DNA of 64,000 bases from Alistipes sp. Lineage in GTDB: Bacteria; Bacteroidota; Bacteroidia; Bacteroidales; Rikenellaceae. A program made the translations under genes and the position numbers. This document shows positions 60,731-64,000 of the stretch, in pieces (positions within the stretch are counted from its first letter, which is position 1; every line of letters starts with the position of its first letter). The notes below the pieces were generated by a model. That model saw only the letters and a list, made by a program, of their open reading frames with translations, ran no database searches and had not been told where the DNA came from. The DNA lies in contig JAHHQO010000005.1 in NCBI GenBank assembly GCA_020026335.1, positions 62,001 to 126,000 of the forward strand, read 5' to 3'.

Positions 60731-61879
60731 TTATTCAATGTTGGGGTTCATGATACCGGTAGCGGTACGCAACCACTTGTACTCGGGAGTGTTCTTGTAG
60801 TCATACTCCATGTGGTATGTACCGATACCACCTTTCTCGTAACCGTTATTGGGCTGCCACAACGCCATACCGAGCAGCGAGGGCACACCTTTACCGCCAC
60901 GAGAGATGAAGTTCAGGTTGCCACCATTGTCGGCATAACCACCCTTCTCGAAGTCCTCACAGAAAATCAGCTTCGATGTTACCATCTCAATCTCCTCGGG
61001 AGTATCAGCCTCCAGACCTCCCAACAGCTTGTTGTAACGGCCATCGAGGTCACCGTAACCGGTCGAGTAGTAAGCCTGAATAATGTAATAATCGAAGTAG
61101 TCTCTACAATCGGGGTGCATGTTCTGGGGCTCACCATCGATAACCAGCATACGGTCGGTTCCCGACTTGGGACCCAGATGCTTACCCAGCTCCTCTACGA
61201 AAATCTTGAAGTTACGACGCTGCATACGGTTAACGGCTGCGTTACCGTAGTCACCTGCCGGAGGTCCAGCAATGGTACCCGATGCACCGTAGTTCACCTC
61301 GAAGTCATAGTCAAATCCATCCCAGTCATACTTGTTGATGGTATCGATAATCGAATTGGCATATCTGCGGATAGCTGAATCGATAGCGACCTCGTCGCCC
61401 TCAACATAACCCCAAAAAGCATTTACGGCATCACCCTCTGACCAGATACGATCGGCGGGCTTACCCAGCTTCTCCCAGTTCTCGGGGTCACGTACCCATG
61501 CGGGAGTGGTCTGGTCACCTACGTTAGCCACGATGAAGCACATCAGCACACGCAGACCCTTCTTCTCTCTTGCTGCCTTCTTGTCGGCAAACTTCTCGGG
61601 TGAGAGGTTGTACCAGTTACCCCACATCGAAACGAAGTCAACTGAATCGGGAAGACCCATCAGACTGCCTCGCAAAGAAGTACCATTACCGGTCCAGTTA
61701 CCGAACCAACCGAAAGTGACGGGGTGCTTCGACTTCTTGTAATCGCGCAATGCCTTGTAGTAAGCATCGCTCTTGGGGGTATAATAGTTCTCGGGTTCCG
61801 CTTCGGTCCAGTCGCTACAAGCCACGAAACCGACACAGATAACTGCGAGAGCCAAAAGATTCAATATTATTTTTTTCAT
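60731..61879 (-). CDS. GH18 endo-beta-N-acetylglucosaminidase
   Basis: A 382-residue lipoprotein (lipobox GFVAC, Cys21) of the GH18 family. The catalytic motif DGxDxDxE is present as DGFDYDFE (D187 to E194, E194 the acid). Enzymes of this size next to DUF1735 genes in Bacteroides (EndoBT-3987 group) cut high-mannose N-glycans between the two core GlcNAc residues. On the cell surface it would release glycans for the SusC/SusD pair encoded just upstream. Chitinase is an alternative, but the context is against it. Confidence 0.9.
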   Translation of the reverse strand: MKKIILNLLALAVICVGFVACSDWTEAEPENYYTPKSDAYYKALRDYKKSKHPVTFGWFGNWTGNGTSLRGSLMGLPDSVDFVSMWGNWYNLSPEKFADKKAAREKKGLRVLMCFIVANVGDQTTPAWVRDPENWEKLGKPADRIWSEGDAVNAFWGYVEGDEVAIDSAIRRYANSIIDTINKYDWDGFDYDFEVNYGASGTIAGPPAGDYGNAAVNRMQRRNFKIFVEELGKHLGPKSGTDRMLVIDGEPQNMHPDCRDYFDYYIIQAYYSTGYGDLDGRYNKLLGGLEADTPEEIEMVTSKLIFCEDFEKGGYADNGGNLNFISRGGKGVPSLLGMALWQPNNGYEKGGIGTYHMEYDYKNTPEYKWLRTATGIMNPNIE

Positions 61880-61897
61880 GGTTAAGTATTTTTTAGA

Positions 61898-63445
61898 TTA
61901 GTTCTTTTTTGCCCACCACAAATCAATATTCTCCTTGTCGCTGCCAATCATGGCAACAGCAGCCTGGACATTTGCTTTGTTGGTCTCATACTCGGTCTGA
62001 GAGAAACGCAGACGACGCTGGCCACGCTCCGAAGTCACACCGGTAGTCGAGAGGTTATCACCTGCGGGGAAGATATCGGGGAAACCGGTACGACGGTAGT
62101 CGTTCCAACCCTCGTTACCCATGGGGAAGTTGGCAATCCACTTCTGAGTGATGATACGGTTGAGCTTCTCGGAAGTAGATGCACCCTCGTTCCACTTGAT
62201 GGTCACAGTGTTCTTGGGAGTGTAGTCATACTTGGTGTTCTTCATATCCTTGAAACCGGTGGGAACGCTCGAGCTGTCGTTGATGTAAGCCGAAGCAGCT
62301 GTACCTACGCCACGCTCGTTGAACGAAAGGCGGATACCCTCCTCGTAGTAACGCTGTGCGTTGTCGGCAACATCGTCCCAACCCAGCAGGTTAGCCTCTG
62401 CACGCAGGAATGCAACCTCGGCAGCACTGAACACCAGCATCTTGGTGTTGGTCTCAACATTGAACTTCGAAGACTTTCTGTACATGTCGGGCTTGATACC
62501 GCGAATACCCGAACGAACACCTACATACTCCGACGACGAACCGTCCTTGGGAGTGAAGTAAACCGAACGACGAGCATCGTTGTAACCGTTCATGAAGGTT
62601 ACGATAGAAGCGTTGGGACGAACCTCACCCCACTCCTGAACAACCTGGAAGCCGTTCTTGTAACGACCGTTCAAGTTATCCCATGCAGAATCGTTAATCG
62701 AGGACATCACACCAATCGAGTGGTTGACAGCCTCCAGAGCCTTCTGGTGAGCAAACTCCTCGTAACCCGAAACACCCGAGATACGGATAGCCATACGGAG
62801 TTTCAGAGAGTTGGCATACTTAACCCACTTCTTGAAGTCACCGTCATAAATGGGGTCGTAACCACCCTTCAGGGGGTTGATTTCGTCGGTCATCGCACCT
62901 GCGATTTCAGTCAGTTCGGCGATGGCAGAATCCAAATCCTCGAACATTGCCTTGAAAGCAGTCTCCTCATTATCATAAGCTACTGCAAAGGTACCCTCCT
63001 TAATCTGAGTGTAAGGAATAGGACCCTGAAGGCAGGCTACACGCAGCATGACGTCAACACGCAACAGCTTTGCCAAAGGCAGGCAGGCGGGCTGGTTCAT
63101 ACGTACGATAGAGAAGTAGTTCTTGTAGAACTGAGTGAAGTACCAGTCGGCAGACCAACGGTTCTCCTTATCACCCACGTTGTAGGTGTAGTAGTTAAAG
63201 TCACCCCAGTGCCAGGTGTTGGTAGCAGTAACATAACCGCCGAAGCAAGCCCAAAATGTATTGTTACGCTGGCAAGGGTTCTCCTCGGGAGATGCCAGAC
63301 AGTTAATCAACTGAGTAACGAGTGCACCCGATTCCAATGTCTGAGGCTGATTGGGATTGGTGTTATACTCCTCGAAGTTGCCGGTGCAGCTGCAGAACAG
63401 GCCTGCAAGCGCGGCACAAATCGTATATTTTGAAAATATTTTCAT
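61898..63445 (-). CDS. SusD-like lipoprotein 2
   Basis: A 515-residue lipoprotein (lipobox GLFCSC, Cys19 or Cys20) of the SusD-like family with NPNQPQTLE near the start, GGYDPIYDGDFKKWVKYANSL and the C-terminal IVTEKWIANFPMGNEGWND-like stretch. It pairs with the SusC gene 16 bases upstream and delivers the glycan released by GH18. It is of a different SusD subgroup from the copy at 41-42.7 kb (for example, no GHAYAFRA motif). Confidence 0.9.
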   Translation of the reverse strand: MKIFSKYTICAALAGLFCSCTGNFEEYNTNPNQPQTLESGALVTQLINCLASPEENPCQRNNTFWACFGGYVTATNTWHWGDFNYYTYNVGDKENRWSADWYFTQFYKNYFSIVRMNQPACLPLAKLLRVDVMLRVACLQGPIPYTQIKEGTFAVAYDNEETAFKAMFEDLDSAIAELTEIAGAMTDEINPLKGGYDPIYDGDFKKWVKYANSLKLRMAIRISGVSGYEEFAHQKALEAVNHSIGVMSSINDSAWDNLNGRYKNGFQVVQEWGEVRPNASIVTFMNGYNDARRSVYFTPKDGSSSEYVGVRSGIRGIKPDMYRKSSKFNVETNTKMLVFSAAEVAFLRAEANLLGWDDVADNAQRYYEEGIRLSFNERGVGTAASAYINDSSSVPTGFKDMKNTKYDYTPKNTVTIKWNEGASTSEKLNRIITQKWIANFPMGNEGWNDYRRTGFPDIFPAGDNLSTTGVTSERGQRRLRFSQTEYETNKANVQAAVAMIGSDKENIDLWWAKKN

Positions 63446-63461
63446 GTCTTATGCTGATTTT

Positions 63462-64000
63462 TTAGAAATTCAACTTAACGCTGAAACCTACATTGCGCAG
63501 ACTGGGCTGCATGAAATAGTCATAACCTGCATAGAGAGGTGATGTGGTCGAAGGCGAGATTTCAGGGTCGAAGGGAGCCTTGCAGTAAATCATCCACAGG
63601 TTATGAGCGGTCAGACCTACCGACATGCGAACCTTGTTGCGGAACCACTTTGCGGGCAGGTTATAAGCCAGGCTCAACTCCGAAAGGCGGACGTTGCTTG
63701 CAGAGTATGCATAGTAAACACCGTTACCGGCAATGGTAGTGTAATAAGTCTGAGCCGAAATCTTACCGTTGTTGATGGGTACACCGCCATTGTCACGGGC
63801 AACAGCAGATGCCTCAGACACACCGAACTTATCCAACTCGGACTGAGTACCACCCAATACGATACCACCTACACGTGCTGTAAGAACGACACCCAGGTCG
63901 AGACCCTTATAAGAGAAGGTGTTGCTCCAACCCATGTTGAAGTCGGGAAGAACAGAACCAATCTTGCGGTCCTCGGTCTGAACGATAGCCAGCTTGTCGG
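63462..64000 (-). CDS. SusC-family TonB-dependent transporter 2, C-terminal part
   Basis: Partial gene cut by the right edge; about 178 C-terminal residues are visible. The barrel end pattern is clear: DFNMGWSNTFSYKGLDLGVVL, VRLSELSLAYNLP and MSVGLTAHNLWM, and the final residue is Phe of SVKLNF. It is the outer-membrane partner of SusD-like 2. Its N-terminus is outside the window, so whether it has an STN domain that signals to the FecR-type factor cannot be seen. Confidence 0.92.
   Translation of the reverse strand, partial: DKLAIVQTEDRKIGSVLPDFNMGWSNTFSYKGLDLGVVLTARVGGIVLGGTQSELDKFGVSEASAVARDNGGVPINNGKISAQTYYTTIAGNGVYYAYSASNVRLSELSLAYNLPAKWFRNKVRMSVGLTAHNLWMIYCKAPFDPEISPSTTSPLYAGYDYFMQPSLRNVGFSVKLNF

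Noticed and set aside
1..64000. CRISPR arrays, transposases, integrases, phage genes and rRNA genes
   Set aside because: None was found: no regularly spaced repeats, no transposase or recombinase signatures and no rRNA sequence in the window.

Overview
The window is a stretch of a Bacteroidota chromosome, by eye around the mid-50s percent G+C. The evidence is two SusC/SusD pairs, many surface lipoproteins, TTG/TAnnTTTG-type promoters with few Shine-Dalgarno sites, an ECF sigma/FecR anti-sigma pair, fimbrillin and DUF4493 lipoproteins, and GH92/GH97/GH29/GH20 enzymes. The high G+C and the serine-palmitoyltransferase-like alpha-oxoamine synthase suggest a gut Alistipes-like (Rikenellaceae) bacterium. 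That genus placement is inference.

Layout. 0-13.4 kb holds housekeeping and mixed genes: parE (cut by the left edge) with a PlsC acyltransferase, a TPM/LemA pair, a cytosolic alpha-amylase, a large transglutaminase-type lipoprotein, a GH29 fucosidase with cutC, a zinc-type ABC substrate-binding protein and ATPase with no permease, and the alpha-oxoamine synthase. At 13.6 kb is tRNA-Gly(GCC). From 32.5 down to 13.8 kb runs one minus-strand operon of nine genes: MFS-GH20 fusion, GH130 phosphorylase, ROK kinase, mannose-6-phosphate isomerase, GH92, GH92-GH125 fusion, GH92, GH97 and GH65. Divergent from it (32.9-37.4 kb) lies an amino-sugar operon: NahK-like kinase, CBM9-like protein, NagB/PIG-L fusion and NagB. 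An alcohol dehydrogenase follows. At 39-46 kb is a first SusC/SusD/lipoprotein operon, then 1.2 kb without genes, a DHA2 drug exporter and a small heat-shock protein. At 49.5-55.5 kb is a four-gene fimbrillin/DUF4493/PCMD lipoprotein operon. At 55.7-57.4 kb are an ECF sigma factor and its FecR-like anti-sigma. From 58 kb to the right edge is a second SusC/SusD locus with a GH18 endo-beta-N-acetylglucosaminidase and two DUF1735 surface proteins (LamG and discoidin types), resembling the Bacteroides high-mannose N-glycan locus that contains EndoBT-3987.

How the genes could work together (inference). The GH18 enzyme and SusC/SusD at the right edge cut and import N-glycans. The 18.6-kb operon trims them: GH97/GH65 could remove glucose, GH92/GH125 alpha-mannose, and the membrane-tethered GH20 terminal GlcNAc. 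GH130 could phosphorolyse the Man-beta-GlcNAc core. ROK kinase plus ManA would feed mannose to fructose-6-phosphate, and the divergent NahK/NagB operon would take the GlcNAc. The most unusual single items are the in-frame MFS transporter-GH20 hexosaminidase fusion with an extra transmembrane helix between the parts, the GH92-GH125 double mannosidase, and a NagB/PIG-L fusion whose NagB active-site histidine is glutamine.
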